This document shows positions 7,673 to 15,574 of a stretch of 36,687 nt of DNA, piece by piece. Where the stretch lies: assembly GCF_022829295.1 (NCBI RefSeq), contig NZ_JAKSYH010000216.1, positions 1 through 36,687 on the forward strand, written 5' to 3'. A model generated the notes under the pieces. The model was not told where the DNA came from, did no database searches, and was given only the letters and a program-made list of their open reading frames with translations. How positions within the stretch are numbered: the stretch's first letter is position 1; each line of letters opens with the position of its first letter. This DNA comes from Methylobacterium sp. J-088 (GTDB taxonomy: Bacteria; Pseudomonadota; Alphaproteobacteria; Rhizobiales; Beijerinckiaceae). The translations under genes were made by a program, and so were the position numbers.

Positions 7673-8569
7673 ATGACCCGCTTGTTTGTCGGCATTCCGA
7701 GCGCTGGGCGGAAGGGAATCCTGAGCGACACGCTCGCGCATCTCAGCCGGCAGGTCCGGCGCCCGGACAGGGTCATCCTCTGCACGCCGGACGACGAGGA
7801 TTATCAGACCCCGGACTTCGACCGCACCCTCGACCTGATCCACATCCGGGCGACGAAGGGCTCCTGCGCGCAGCGGAACGCGATGCTCGACCTCCTGAAG
7901 GACGAAGCCGGCATCCTGCTCATCATCGACGACGATTTCTTCGTCCACCGGCAGTATCTCGACGCGATCGAGACGATCATGCAGGCGCGGCCCGACATCG
8001 CGCTGGCCAACGGCCACATCATCAAGGACGGGATCATCGGCCCCGGCATACCGGTCGCGGAGGCGAATCGGATGCTCGACGAGACGCCGGCCGATCCCGC
8101 GCGCCCGGCGACCGTGCGGGACAAGATCGTCGGCTACGGCTGCAACATGGCGATCCGCCTCGAACACGCGCGGGCTGTGCGATTCGACGAGAACCTGCCC
8201 CTCTACGGCTGGCTGGAGGATGTCGACTTCTCGCATCAGCTCAGCAAGTCGGGGAAGATCGTCGACGTGTCCGCGATCTCCGGCGTGCATCTGGGGATCA
8301 AGATGGGCCGGACACCCGGGAAGAAGTTCGGCTACTCGCAGATCGTCAACCCGATCTACCTGATCCGGAAGGGGAGCATGAAGTGGCGCCATGCGCTGTT
8401 CCTCATGGTCCGCAACATGGGGATGAACGTGACGCGGAGCGTGTCGCCCGAGCCCTATCTGGATCGACGCGGCAGGCTCTTCGGCAACCTGCTCGGTTTG
8501 CGCGACCTCCTTCGCGGGCGCATCGATCCGCGTGCGGTGGCCCTGCTGGACCAGCGGAGGGCGGGCTAG
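7673..8569 (+). CDS. Family 2-type glycosyltransferase
   Basis: The ATG at 7673 lies shortly after a purine-rich GAGAGAG and is preferred over an in-frame TTG at 7655; it gives 298 residues. The N-terminal half is a GT-A nucleotide-sugar fold: MTRLFVGIPSAGR as the first strand, and an acidic metal site at D86-D88 (IIDDDFF). A region with CAQRNAMLDLL precedes it, and a conserved YGWLEDVDF block, near the usual ED catalytic position, follows. No transmembrane segment is evident, so it acts at the cytoplasmic face. It stands alone between two long spacers, downstream of the arabinose-donor operon, suggesting surface polysaccharide work. Donor and acceptor are unknown. Confidence 0.85.
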   Translation: MTRLFVGIPSAGRKGILSDTLAHLSRQVRRPDRVILCTPDDEDYQTPDFDRTLDLIHIRATKGSCAQRNAMLDLLKDEAGILLIIDDDFFVHRQYLDAIETIMQARPDIALANGHIIKDGIIGPGIPVAEANRMLDETPADPARPATVRDKIVGYGCNMAIRLEHARAVRFDENLPLYGWLEDVDFSHQLSKSGKIVDVSAISGVHLGIKMGRTPGKKFGYSQIVNPIYLIRKGSMKWRHALFLMVRNMGMNVTRSVSPEPYLDRRGRLFGNLLGLRDLLRGRIDPRAVALLDQRRAG

Positions 8570-9105
8570 GGCGCTCTTCGCCAAAGCGAATACCGGCTCG
8601 GTATGAGGTCGCTCGGCACGCCTCTTGCGGACTGTTCTTCCCAGGGCGGCGACCCGGAACGCGCGATGTCACGGCGTCTGTTTCAGCTTCGTGACGATCG
8701 TCCGGCTTCGACCCGCAGGGCGGGCGTATCCGCCGTCGTGAGTGGCCCCTATGCCACCGAGTCAGACGCGTATTCCGCAATCTTCGCGGGATCGGAGGGT
8801 CGTATTAATATTAGCGACCATAAGTAATTGGCCGAAACTTGTTAATAGGCCTAAGTGCTGCTTCATTCAGGCTAACGATCTGTCTATCTTTCCTGGGTTT
8901 GAGGCCGGGTGTGTTGCCGCCTCTTGAGGTTGCGTTAACCATCGATGGCCTGTCGTGCCAAGAGCGCGAGGGATCTGTCGATGCAGACAAAGGTAGTCTC
9001 ACACATCGCATTGTCCTGGCCTGGAAATTCGTATTGGCGGTATAGCGGCATCGCCTGATTGGTCGTGGTAAGACCGCGCCGCAGGCAGGGTACTGGAGTG
9101 ATTGG
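8570..9105. other. Long intergenic region with an A/T-rich island
   Basis: Over 500 bases without a credible gene. Bases 8800-8880 are unusually A/T-rich for this genome (gtattaatattagcgacc, then aaacttgttaatagg) and again near 8935 (gcgttaacc). Such islands usually mark promoters or binding sites of nucleoid proteins. A possible promoter for the methyltransferase gene lies around 9009-9045 (ttgtcc and ggtatag), but spacing and match are not convincing. Confidence 0.4.
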
Positions 9106-9732
9106 ATGGCCAACGTGGATGTCGCCGACAGGGTGTCCGGCCTGATGGGCGGGCGGGACCGAGCCCGCTCGGTCCTCAACAAGCTGGGCTACGACACCAC
9201 GGACTGGGTCCGCGTCGTCATGTACCGCGAGTGCTTCTCGTTCATCGAGAGCCTCTCGCCCGGCACGCTGGACACATTGGAGATTGCGGCCGGCCCGCAA
9301 TGGAAGCGCAGGTTCCAGTTCAAGTCCTACACGGCGGCCGATTACCCGGCCTTCGACATCTGCGAGGGCCGGCTCGACCGGCAGTTCGATCTCATCATCG
9401 CCGATCAGGTGTTCGAGCACCTCAAGTGGCCGCAGCGGGCGGGGAAGAACGTCTTCTCGATGCTCAAGCCCGGGGGCACCTTCATCGTGACGACGCCGTT
9501 CCTGATCCGGTTGCACGACAGCCCGATCGACTGCTCGCGCTGGACCGAGACCGGCATGTCCTACCTCCTGCAGGAATGCGGCTTCGAAGCGCAGAACATC
9601 AAGACCGCCTCGTGGGGCAACCGGGCCTGCGTGCGCGCCAACTTCCGCCGGTGGCCGCGCTTCGGCTGGTACAAGCCGCTCCACAACGAGCGGGATTTTC
9701 CGGTGACCGTCTGGGCGTTCGCGCGCCGGTAA
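9106..9732 (+). CDS. Class I SAM-dependent methyltransferase
   Basis: The 208-residue protein contains a degenerate SAM-binding motif I (LEIAAGPQWK, near residue 62) and the strand-4 motif FDLIIADQVFEHL. The post-motif LKPGGTFIVTTPF is characteristic of class I methyltransferases of the Methyltransf_11/23 type. A GGAG-like sequence (tactggag) precedes the ATG at 9106. No membrane segment is seen. Coming after a glycosyltransferase and the DprE genes, it might methylate a surface sugar, but no feature fixes the substrate. Confidence 0.85.
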   Translation: MANVDVADRVSGLMGGRDRARSVLNKLGYDTTDWVRVVMYRECFSFIESLSPGTLDTLEIAAGPQWKRRFQFKSYTAADYPAFDICEGRLDRQFDLIIADQVFEHLKWPQRAGKNVFSMLKPGGTFIVTTPFLIRLHDSPIDCSRWTETGMSYLLQECGFEAQNIKTASWGNRACVRANFRRWPRFGWYKPLHNERDFPVTVWAFARR

Positions 9733-9885
9733 GCCGTTCCGCGCGGCCGGCCCGGGACGCCCTTGGCTGCGTCTTGTCAAATTCGCCACATTGATCTGCG
9801 AGCGTCGCCGCTTCGTCAGGCCTGAGCCGCCCCCCGCGCGCCGACAGCCCCGACACGCGCCCGCCGCCACCGTGGACCCCTCGTC

Positions 9886-10383
9886 ATGATCAGATCGACG
9901 CTCGCCCTGCTCCTCCTGTGCGGCTCCGCTGCCGCCGCGGGGACGATCAGTGGCCCGGCGACCGTGATCGACGGGGATACGATCGAGGTCCAAGGCGCCC
10001 GCCTCCACCTCTACGGCATCGATGCGCCCGAGACTGCGCAGAGCTGCGAGACCGACAAGGGCCGGGAATACCGCTGCGGCCGCGAGGCCGCGCGGGCCCT
10101 GCGCGCCCGGATCGCCGGCGCCGTGGTGACCTGCGAGCGGCAGGAGCCCGCAATCGCGGGCCGTCTCGTCGGCCTCTGCCACGTTCACGGGGAGGATCTG
10201 TCGGCCTGGATGGCCGGCCAGGGCTTCGCGCTGGCCAGCCGCCATGGAACCACGGCCTATGTCGCGCAGGAGGGCCGCGCCTGGGCGACCCGCCGCGGGA
10301 TCTGGGCCGGCACCTTCGAGAAGCCGGCCGATTGGCGCAACGACCGGCGCCGGGTCGAAGCCTCGGCCGGCGCGGACGAGTAG
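9886..10383 (+). CDS. Secreted thermonuclease (SNase)-like protein
   Basis: The 165-residue protein starts with an export signal (MIRSTLALLLLCGSAAAA, cleavage near residue 18-19). The SNase-like fold follows: VIDGDTIEV, then LYGIDAPE with the metal-binding and catalytic area, and GRLVGLCHVHGEDL. Family members are Ca2+-dependent nucleases of the OB fold, though many proteobacterial versions are untested. Several cysteines in the mature part (C-x9-C near residues 50-60) would suit a periplasmic disulfide. The stop lies seven bases from the convergent end of the AI-2E family gene, with no room for a terminator between them. Confidence 0.88.
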   Translation: MIRSTLALLLLCGSAAAAGTISGPATVIDGDTIEVQGARLHLYGIDAPETAQSCETDKGREYRCGREAARALRARIAGAVVTCERQEPAIAGRLVGLCHVHGEDLSAWMAGQGFALASRHGTTAYVAQEGRAWATRRGIWAGTFEKPADWRNDRRRVEASAGADE

Positions 10384-10390
10384 GAACCGC

Positions 10391-11509
10391 TCAAGCCTTC
10401 TTGTCGTGGCCCTCGGTGAACTCCCGCCAGAGCAGCACCAGGGCCGCCATCACGGCCGGGCCGACGAACAGGCCGAGCAGGCCGAAGGTCTCGACGCCGC
10501 CGAGGATACCGAGCAGCACCCACAGGAACGGCAGCTTCGTGGTGCCGCCGATCAGGGCCGGCCGCACGAAGTGGTCCGCCACGAAGGTCACGACCAGGCC
10601 GGCGACCGCCACCACGAGGGCGGCCTTCGTCGCGCCCGCCGCCACGAGCAGCAGCGCCGCGATCGCGATGGCCAGGGCGGCGCCGAACGGGATCATCGCC
10701 GCCACGGCCGTGAAGGCGCCGAGCAGCACCGGGTGGGGCACGCCCGCAAAGTAGTAGACGATCCCGAGCAGGACGCCTTCGCCGAGGCCGACGAGGACGA
10801 GTCCGTCCACGGTCCCGTGCACCGAGGCGACCATCTGGCGGGCGACGCGCTCGCCCCGCGGCCCGAACAGCTTCTGGCAGGCGGTCAGCGACTGATCCCG
10901 TACCGTGCGCCAGTCGCGGAACAGGAAGAACAGCGCCACGAGGCTGAAACCGAACAGCACGACCCGCCGGACGATCTCCCGCCCGACATTCCGCGAGGTG
11001 CCGATCACCGAGTCGTTCTCGAACCGGTGCAGCAGGTCCGAGCCCGCCTGCGCGTGGTTGAGGTTGTCGTTCCACCACGCGGTCGCCTGCGCGGCGCCGT
11101 AGGGCAGGTGCTGAAGGAATTCGGGCGCCGGGATGCCGTTCGCTTCGGCGTTGCGCACGAACTCGGCCACGTCGTGGGCCTCCCGGGCCGCCTGGACGCC
11201 GAGGATCGCGAGGGGCGCGAGGAAGACCAGCGCCACGGCCGCGGTCATCAGCGACGGCAGCAGGATGTTGTGCTTGCCGGGCGGGAAGCGGCGCTCCAGC
11301 CGGATGTAGACCGGGAACAGGGCGATCGCCAGCACCACCGCCCAGGCCAGCGCCGGCAGGAACCGGTGCAGGATCCACAGGCCGAGCGCCGAGAGCGCCA
11401 GGACCAGCAGGACCCGGGCCGCCCCCTGCGAGCGTGCCCGCTCATGCGGCGGCAGCGGCGCCTCCTCGATCCGTGCCGGCGGACGCGCGGGTTTGGTGAT
11501 CGGTGGCAT
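10391..11509 (-). CDS. AI-2E family transporter (TqsA/PerM-type permease)
   Basis: The ATG at 11509 (MPPITKPARPP) is preferred over an in-frame TTG nine bases earlier; it gives 372 residues. The protein shows the AI-2E family layout: a basic N-terminus, two close membrane spans (about residues 30-90), a soluble middle part (about 95-160), and five or so spans to the C-terminus including the conserved glycine/proline-rich LGILGGVETFGLLGLFVGP. Known relatives export autoinducer-2 or exchange Na+/H+; the substrate cannot be told here. It is a single gene converging on the thermonuclease gene and diverging from acpXL. Confidence 0.88.
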   Translation of the reverse strand: MPPITKPARPPARIEEAPLPPHERARSQGAARVLLVLALSALGLWILHRFLPALAWAVVLAIALFPVYIRLERRFPPGKHNILLPSLMTAAVALVFLAPLAILGVQAAREAHDVAEFVRNAEANGIPAPEFLQHLPYGAAQATAWWNDNLNHAQAGSDLLHRFENDSVIGTSRNVGREIVRRVVLFGFSLVALFFLFRDWRTVRDQSLTACQKLFGPRGERVARQMVASVHGTVDGLVLVGLGEGVLLGIVYYFAGVPHPVLLGAFTAVAAMIPFGAALAIAIAALLLVAAGATKAALVVAVAGLVVTFVADHFVRPALIGGTTKLPFLWVLLGILGGVETFGLLGLFVGPAVMAALVLLWREFTEGHDKKA

Positions 11510-11809
11510 CCGTCTCAATCTCCTGGAACGCGGCTGCCGTCCCGTCCCTCAGCGAGGACCAACGGGGCGAAAGCGGTACAGATGCCCGCACGCGCGGCAT
11601 TGCGCACCTGTGGACTGGCGCTGAAACGCGGCGCGGTCCGCCAAGGTTGCCGCCCCTGACACCCTCGTGTAGAGGTCGCCGCCATCCCACGGGGCCGCGT
11701 ATCGGGGCCCGTAGACGCTGAGGATGGTCGCGCGGGGCGTACCGGGCTGTCCGGTGGCGAGGGGGCTCCCGCCCGACCGATCCGGAATCCGTCCAGCCCG
11801 CGAGAAGAC
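11510..11809. other. Divergent spacer upstream of acpXL
   Basis: A 300-base spacer between the leftward AI-2E family gene and rightward acpXL. No gene is supported. A weak promoter candidate pointing to acpXL is TTGCCG at 11647-11652 with TAGAGG at 11670-11675 (17-base spacing). No operator palindrome stands out. Confidence 0.35.
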
Positions 11810-12118
11810 ATGTCCGACGAGCCCGCCCACGGCAGCGCCACCTTCGAGCGCGTGGCCGACATCATTGCCGAGACCGCCGATATCCCGCGGGAGAAGATCA
11901 CCCCCGAGAGTCACGCCATCGACGATCTCGGCATCGACAGCCTCGCCTTCCTCGACATCGCCTTCGCGGTCGACAAGGCCTTCGGGATCAAGCTGCCGCT
12001 GGAGCGCTGGACCCAGGAGGTCAACGAGGGCAAGGTCCCGGCCGAACAGTATTTCGTGCTCAAGAACCTGTGCGCGCGCATCGACGGCCTGGTGGCCGAA
12101 AAGGCCGCCAAGGTCTGA
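11810..12118 (+). CDS. acpXL: Acyl carrier protein AcpXL for very-long-chain fatty acids
   Basis: The 102-residue acidic protein carries the 4'-phosphopantetheine site in LGIDSLAFLD, with the attachment serine at S44. The long C-terminal extension (QEVNEGKVPAEQYFVLKNL) is the hallmark of rhizobial AcpXL, the dedicated carrier for the 27-hydroxyoctacosanoate-type chain put on lipid A; ordinary AcpP is about 78 residues. The next genes encode a dehydratase and a ketosynthase, matching the order acpXL-fabZXL-fabF2XL in rhizobia. This implies lipid A or another envelope lipid with a very long acyl chain. Confidence 0.92.
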   Translation: MSDEPAHGSATFERVADIIAETADIPREKITPESHAIDDLGIDSLAFLDIAFAVDKAFGIKLPLERWTQEVNEGKVPAEQYFVLKNLCARIDGLVAEKAAKV

Positions 12119-12143
12119 CACCAAGCCGGCTGATCGTCCCGCC

Positions 12144-12611
12144 ATGCGCCTCGAATATTTCGAGATGATCGATACCGTGCGGCTTCTCGACCGGGCCGCC
12201 GGCCGGATCGAGGCGCTCGCCCGGGTGCCGCTGGAGAGCCCGGTCTTCGAGGGGCATTTTCCCGGCCATCCCCTGGTGCCCGGCGTGCTTCTCACCGAGA
12301 CCATGGCGCAGGCCTCCGGCTACCTCGTGCTCGCCCATCTCGACTTCGCCCGGATGCCGTTCCTCACCGGGGTCGACAAGGCGCGGTTCCGGTCCTTCGT
12401 CGGGCCGGGGGCGGACCTCCTCGTGACCGCGAGCCTGGAGCACGACGGCTCCGGCTACGCCGTGACGAAGGCCGCGATCAGCCATGCCGGCAAGGCGCTG
12501 TGCGACGCCGAACTGCGCTTCCGCACCATGCCGTTCCCGGACGGGCTCGACGCGCCCATGCGGGAACGGGCCCGGTCGATCGGCCTGTTCCCGGATCCGG
12601 TGCAGCCGTGA
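12144..12611 (+). CDS. fabZXL: 3-hydroxyacyl-ACP dehydratase, FabZ-like (VLCFA system)
   Basis: The 155-residue hot-dog-fold protein has the FabZ active site HFPGHPLVPG with H38 and the catalytic E52 in LLTETMAQASG. The 14-residue H-to-E spacing equals that of E. coli FabZ. It would dehydrate 3-hydroxyacyl-ACP in each elongation round, here on AcpXL. ATG at 12144 is the first start after the acpXL stop (25-base gap), and the stop overlaps the next gene's GTG by four bases (GTGA). Because general FabZ is normally near lpxA/lpxD, this copy is the pathway-specific paralogue. Confidence 0.9.
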   Translation: MRLEYFEMIDTVRLLDRAAGRIEALARVPLESPVFEGHFPGHPLVPGVLLTETMAQASGYLVLAHLDFARMPFLTGVDKARFRSFVGPGADLLVTASLEHDGSGYAVTKAAISHAGKALCDAELRFRTMPFPDGLDAPMRERARSIGLFPDPVQP

Positions 12612-13750
12612 CGGGCCGAATCGTGAACCGCCCCGTCGTCGTCACCGGCCTCGGCCTCGTCTCCTGCGCGGGCGAGGGCGTGGAGGCCCATCTCGCGGCC
12701 CTCGACACAGGGGCGCCGCCCCGGACCGATTCGGAGAGCTTCGCGCCGTATGCGGTGCATCCGGCGCCCACGATCGCCTGGGACAATCAGATCCCCAAGC
12801 GCAGCGACCAGCGCCAGATGGAGGCGTGGCAGCGGCTCGGCGTCTATGCCGCCGGCCTCGCCCTCGATTCCGCAGGCGTGAAGGACGACGCGGCCTTCAA
12901 GCAAGCCCTGCATTTGGTGGTGGCGGCGGGCGGCGGCGAGCGCGACTATGCGGCCGATGGTGCGATCCTGACCGGCCTGCGCGACGCCCCCGACCCGGGC
13001 GCCTACCTGAACGAGCGGCTCCAGAACGATCTGCGCCCGACCCTGTTCCTGGCCCAGCTCTCGAACCTGCTGGCCGGCAACATCGCCATCGTCCATGGGG
13101 TGACGGCGGCCTCGCGGACCTTCATGGGCGAGGAGGCCGCCGGGGTCGACGCCCTGCGGATCGCCCAGGCGCGGGTGGCGTCCGGACAGATCGACGCGAT
13201 CCTGGTCGGCGGCTCGTACAGCGCCGAGCGGCCGGACGTGCTGGTGATCCACGCCATGGGCGGCTTCCTCGCCCGGGACGGCTACCGGCCGGTTTTCGCG
13301 CGCGGGGAGCTCGGCGGGTTCATCCTCGGCAGCTGCGCGGCCTTCCTGATGCTCGAATCGGAAGCGCACGCGGCCGCCCGGGGCGCCCGCGCCCTCGCTC
13401 GACTCGACGCGGTGGCGAGCGACCGGACCCGGCGCAGGCCCGGCAGCGTCGCGGCGAGTCTCGAGGTCCTGTGGCGGCAGGCCGGGCTCGACGCACCCGA
13501 TCACGTCCTGTCCGGCGCGACCGGCCTCGCATCGATCACCACGGAGGAGCGGGACGCCCTGGCGCGGCTTGCGCCGACGGTCCGCGTCCAGGCGCTCGGC
13601 GACGTGCTTGGCCACGGGCTCGAAGTGGCGGCACCGTTCGGGGCCGCCCTGGGGACCGCCCTCGTGGCTGCCGGCCGCGCCCGCGAGGTGGCGGTGACAG
13701 CGGTGGGACATCGCCGCGGCGAGGGTGTGCTGCGCCTCGGCGCGATCTGA
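12608..13750 (+). CDS. fabF2XL: Beta-ketoacyl-ACP synthase-like protein lacking catalytic Cys (FabF2XL type)
   Basis: The GTG at 12608 overlaps the dehydratase stop and gives 380 residues; a GTG five codons on is also possible. The thiolase fold is clear (VVVTGLGLVSCAGEG at the N-terminus; AILVGGSYSAE after the nucleophile helix). The FabF cysteine position reads FMGEEAAG, so E176 replaces the nucleophile. The first catalytic histidine motif HGT reads TGL (T305), while the second histidine is kept (H336 in LGHGLEV). It therefore resembles a chain-length-factor-type partner rather than an active ketosynthase. It would need an active partner such as FabF1XL, which is not in the window. Confidence 0.85.
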   Translation: MTGRIVNRPVVVTGLGLVSCAGEGVEAHLAALDTGAPPRTDSESFAPYAVHPAPTIAWDNQIPKRSDQRQMEAWQRLGVYAAGLALDSAGVKDDAAFKQALHLVVAAGGGERDYAADGAILTGLRDAPDPGAYLNERLQNDLRPTLFLAQLSNLLAGNIAIVHGVTAASRTFMGEEAAGVDALRIAQARVASGQIDAILVGGSYSAERPDVLVIHAMGGFLARDGYRPVFARGELGGFILGSCAAFLMLESEAHAAARGARALARLDAVASDRTRRRPGSVAASLEVLWRQAGLDAPDHVLSGATGLASITTEERDALARLAPTVRVQALGDVLGHGLEVAAPFGAALGTALVAAGRAREVAVTAVGHRRGEGVLRLGAI

Positions 13751-14103
13751 GCCAAAGGCACCGATACGTCCAAATGTCGGCGCGGGAACACAGATCTTAG
13801 GCTCGCCGCCTCCGTTGAACTCCGCCCGGTCGGCTCTCAGACGGCTGCTCGGGGGGCATTACCATCGTTCTGACGCCACAAATGTGCGCCGAACCAGGCC
13901 GGCATCATAAGAAATATTTCTCAGCACTTGCCAAGACAGCGCAAAGGGTCTAACAATACCGGATCGGCACGTGTCCGGATATCTTGGACCGTTACGCCTT
14001 CGCAGGGCGGTTCTGACTTTCCTATCGCTATCGGTCGATAACGGCGTCATGCCCTCCAGGCAGGCGCCTTTTCTCACTGCGCCTGCGAAGATCAAGGACT
14101 TCC
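13751..14103 (+). promoter_or_regulatory. Long leader/regulatory region upstream of the cold-shock gene
   Basis: The 353 bases between fabF2XL and cspA contain no credible gene and are moderately A/T-rich around 13905-13960. Just before the ribosome site an 8-bp perfect stem forms: GCAGGCGC at 14060-14067 with GCGCCTGC at 14079-14086 and an 11-base loop. The Shine-Dalgarno AAGGA is at 14094-14098, five bases from the ATG. Cold-shock genes often have long structured leaders that sense temperature; whether this one does is unproven. Confidence 0.45.
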
Positions 14104-14313
14104 ATGAGCACCGGAACCGTCAAGTGGTTCAACGAGACCAAGGGCTACGGCTTCATCCAGCCGGATGACGGCGGCAAGGACGTCTTCGTCCATATCTCGG
14201 CCGTCGAGCGCGCAGGGATGCGCAGCCTGAACGAGGGCCAGAAGGTCACCTACGAGCTGGAGACCGACCGCCGCAGCGGCAAGGAGTCCGCGGGTCAGCT
14301 CCAGACGGCCTGA
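14104..14313 (+). CDS. cspA: Cold-shock protein, CspA family
   Basis: The 69-residue protein is a single cold-shock OB-fold domain with both RNA-binding motifs: KGYGFI (RNP1, about residues 13-18) and VFVHIS (RNP2, about residues 27-32). It starts MSTGTVKWFNETKG as is usual in alphaproteobacteria. Such proteins bind single-stranded RNA/DNA and melt RNA structure. AAGGA five bases upstream sets the start. A hairpin follows the gene, so it is probably a single-gene transcript. Confidence 0.96.
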   Translation: MSTGTVKWFNETKGYGFIQPDDGGKDVFVHISAVERAGMRSLNEGQKVTYELETDRRSGKESAGQLQTA

Positions 14314-14336
14314 TCCACATCCGAACGTTTCGCGTC

Positions 14337-14362
14337 GAAGCCGCTTCAGAAGGAGCGGCTTC
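14337..14362 (+). terminator. Terminator hairpin after cspA
   Basis: GAAGCCGCT at 14337-14345 pairs perfectly with AGCGGCTTC at 14354-14362 over an 8-base loop. A short T-rich stretch (ttcg) follows. It lies 24 bases after the cspA stop, so it probably ends that transcript. The T tract is weak. Confidence 0.6.
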
Positions 14363-14420
14363 TTCGTATCTACAATCCCCCGGGGCGCTGGCTTTCGCTG
14401 CGCCCGACCCAGGAGTGTCT

Positions 14421-14789
14421 GTGAGCTTTCCTAACAAGCAGGGCGTCGTCGATCGCCTTGAGACGGCCGCCAAGGCGCGGTCGGAAATGCTGGCCCGGTT
14501 CCGGGCGCGCCCGTCCGCGGATGATCCGGTGGTCCTCGCCCGCCAATCCGCCCGCCGCGCCGTGGTCGATGCGCGCGATGCCCGAACCGCCGAGCGTACG
14601 GCCCAGCGTCAGGCCGAACTCGAGCGTGCCGCCGCTCAGGCCGAGGCCGAGCGCCTCGCCGAGATCGAACGCAAGCACGCCGAGCAGCTCGCCGCTCAGG
14701 AGCGTGCCAAGGCCTTGCAGGCTGAGCAGAAGCTCCAGCGCGACGCCCGCTACCTCGCCCGCAAGGCGAAGGCTCAGAAGAAGCGCTGA
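14421..14789 (+). CDS. DUF6481-type small coiled-coil protein
   Basis: The GTG at 14421 is chosen because AGGAG at 14411-14415 sits five bases upstream; an in-frame GTG at 14415 overlaps that site. The product is about 122 residues. After MSFPNKQGVVDRLE it is almost entirely charged helix rich in Ala, Arg, Glu and Gln (residues ~40-115), ending in a strongly basic tail (RKAKAQKKR). This matches the DUF6481 pattern of alphaproteobacteria, often found near cold-shock genes. No enzymatic motif is present; a nucleic-acid or ribosome-linked role can only be guessed. Confidence 0.8.
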   Translation: MSFPNKQGVVDRLETAAKARSEMLARFRARPSADDPVVLARQSARRAVVDARDARTAERTAQRQAELERAAAQAEAERLAEIERKHAEQLAAQERAKALQAEQKLQRDARYLARKAKAQKKR

Positions 14790-14828
14790 GCCGCCTCGGC
14801 CTATCGACGCCGCATCCAGGAGTTCGGC

Positions 14829-15029
14829 ATGTCTCACAAATTCAAGATCGGCGAGCGTGTCTGCCGGCCCCAGCTCGGACTCCCGGGTGACCGGGGCGCT
14901 GGCGAGGTGTTCGAGGTGCTGCGGCTGATGCCGGCGGACCAGACGGGCGAGCCGAGCTACCGGATCCGCACCCAGGGCGGGGAACGGGCGATCCGCGAGA
15001 GCGATCTCGTGGCTGCGCCGCAGGCCTGA
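14829..15029 (+). CDS. Small conserved-looking protein, SH3/KOW-like
   Basis: The 66-residue protein begins MSHKFKIGERVCRPQ and ends with the block ERAIRESDLV, a layout like small SH3-type barrels. A good ribosome site (AGGAG near 14818-14822) precedes the ATG. It is 39 bases downstream of the DUF6481-type gene and co-directional, so probably co-transcribed. I recognise the style from rhizobial small proteins but no function. A bidirectional hairpin lies after it. Confidence 0.65.
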   Translation: MSHKFKIGERVCRPQLGLPGDRGAGEVFEVLRLMPADQTGEPSYRIRTQGGERAIRESDLVAAPQA

Positions 15030-15043
15030 AGCGGACGCGGCGC

Positions 15044-15070
15044 GGAGGCCTCCAGGATCTGGAGCCCTCC
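15044..15070. terminator. Bidirectional hairpin between convergent genes
   Basis: GGAGGCCTCCA at 15044-15054 pairs with TGGAGCCCTCC at 15060-15070 with one mismatch and a 5-base loop. It lies between the ends of the rightward small gene and the leftward acetyltransferase gene, where a shared terminator is expected. There is no T run on either side. Confidence 0.5.
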
Positions 15071-15085
15071 CGCGGCGCGCTGGTC

Positions 15086-15574
15086 TCAGAGCGTCTGGAA
15101 CATCACCAAGGCATCGACAGATCCGAGTCCGGGATGCCGGAAGGCTCCCGGGAGCCGGCCCACCGCCGCGAAGCCGAGGCTTTCCCAAAGCCGCACGGCC
15201 CGAACGTTGGTGCTCACAACAAAATTGAACTGCATCGCGGTGAAGCCCTGCGCGCGCGCCTGTTCGAGGGCATGTGTGCCCATGGCCCGGGCGATCCCGC
15301 GATCTGCTGCCGCCGCATCGGTCATGAAGCCGCAATTGGCGACGTGGGCACCGCCGCCTGCTTGGTTGGCCCGCAGGTAGTAGGTGCCGAGCACCGCTCC
15401 ATCCTGCTCGGCCACATAGGTCTTACGGTCGGCGCTGGTCCAATACGTGAGCGCGTCCGACGCGCTGAGGTCGCGGTCGAGGGCGTAGGTCTCTCCGGCA
15501 CGGATGGTCGGCAGGATGATCCGGACAATCGCCGCGTGATCGCGCTCCGCGGCGGACCTGATCTGCACGCTCAC
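15086..15574 (-). CDS. GNAT family N-acetyltransferase
   Basis: The 162-residue protein has the GNAT fold: VQIRSAAERDHAAIVRI as the first strand-helix, then the acetyl-CoA pyrophosphate loop around DRGIARAMGTHALEQA (about residues 91-106). The C-terminal NVRAVRLWESLGF follows, as in phosphinothricin/amino-acid acetyltransferases. The GTG start overlaps the stop of nadK by four bases (GTGA), so the two are coupled. The substrate is not evident; small-amine acetylation or protein N-acetylation are options. Confidence 0.88.
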   Translation of the reverse strand: MSVQIRSAAERDHAAIVRIILPTIRAGETYALDRDLSASDALTYWTSADRKTYVAEQDGAVLGTYYLRANQAGGGAHVANCGFMTDAAAADRGIARAMGTHALEQARAQGFTAMQFNFVVSTNVRAVRLWESLGFAAVGRLPGAFRHPGLGSVDALVMFQTL

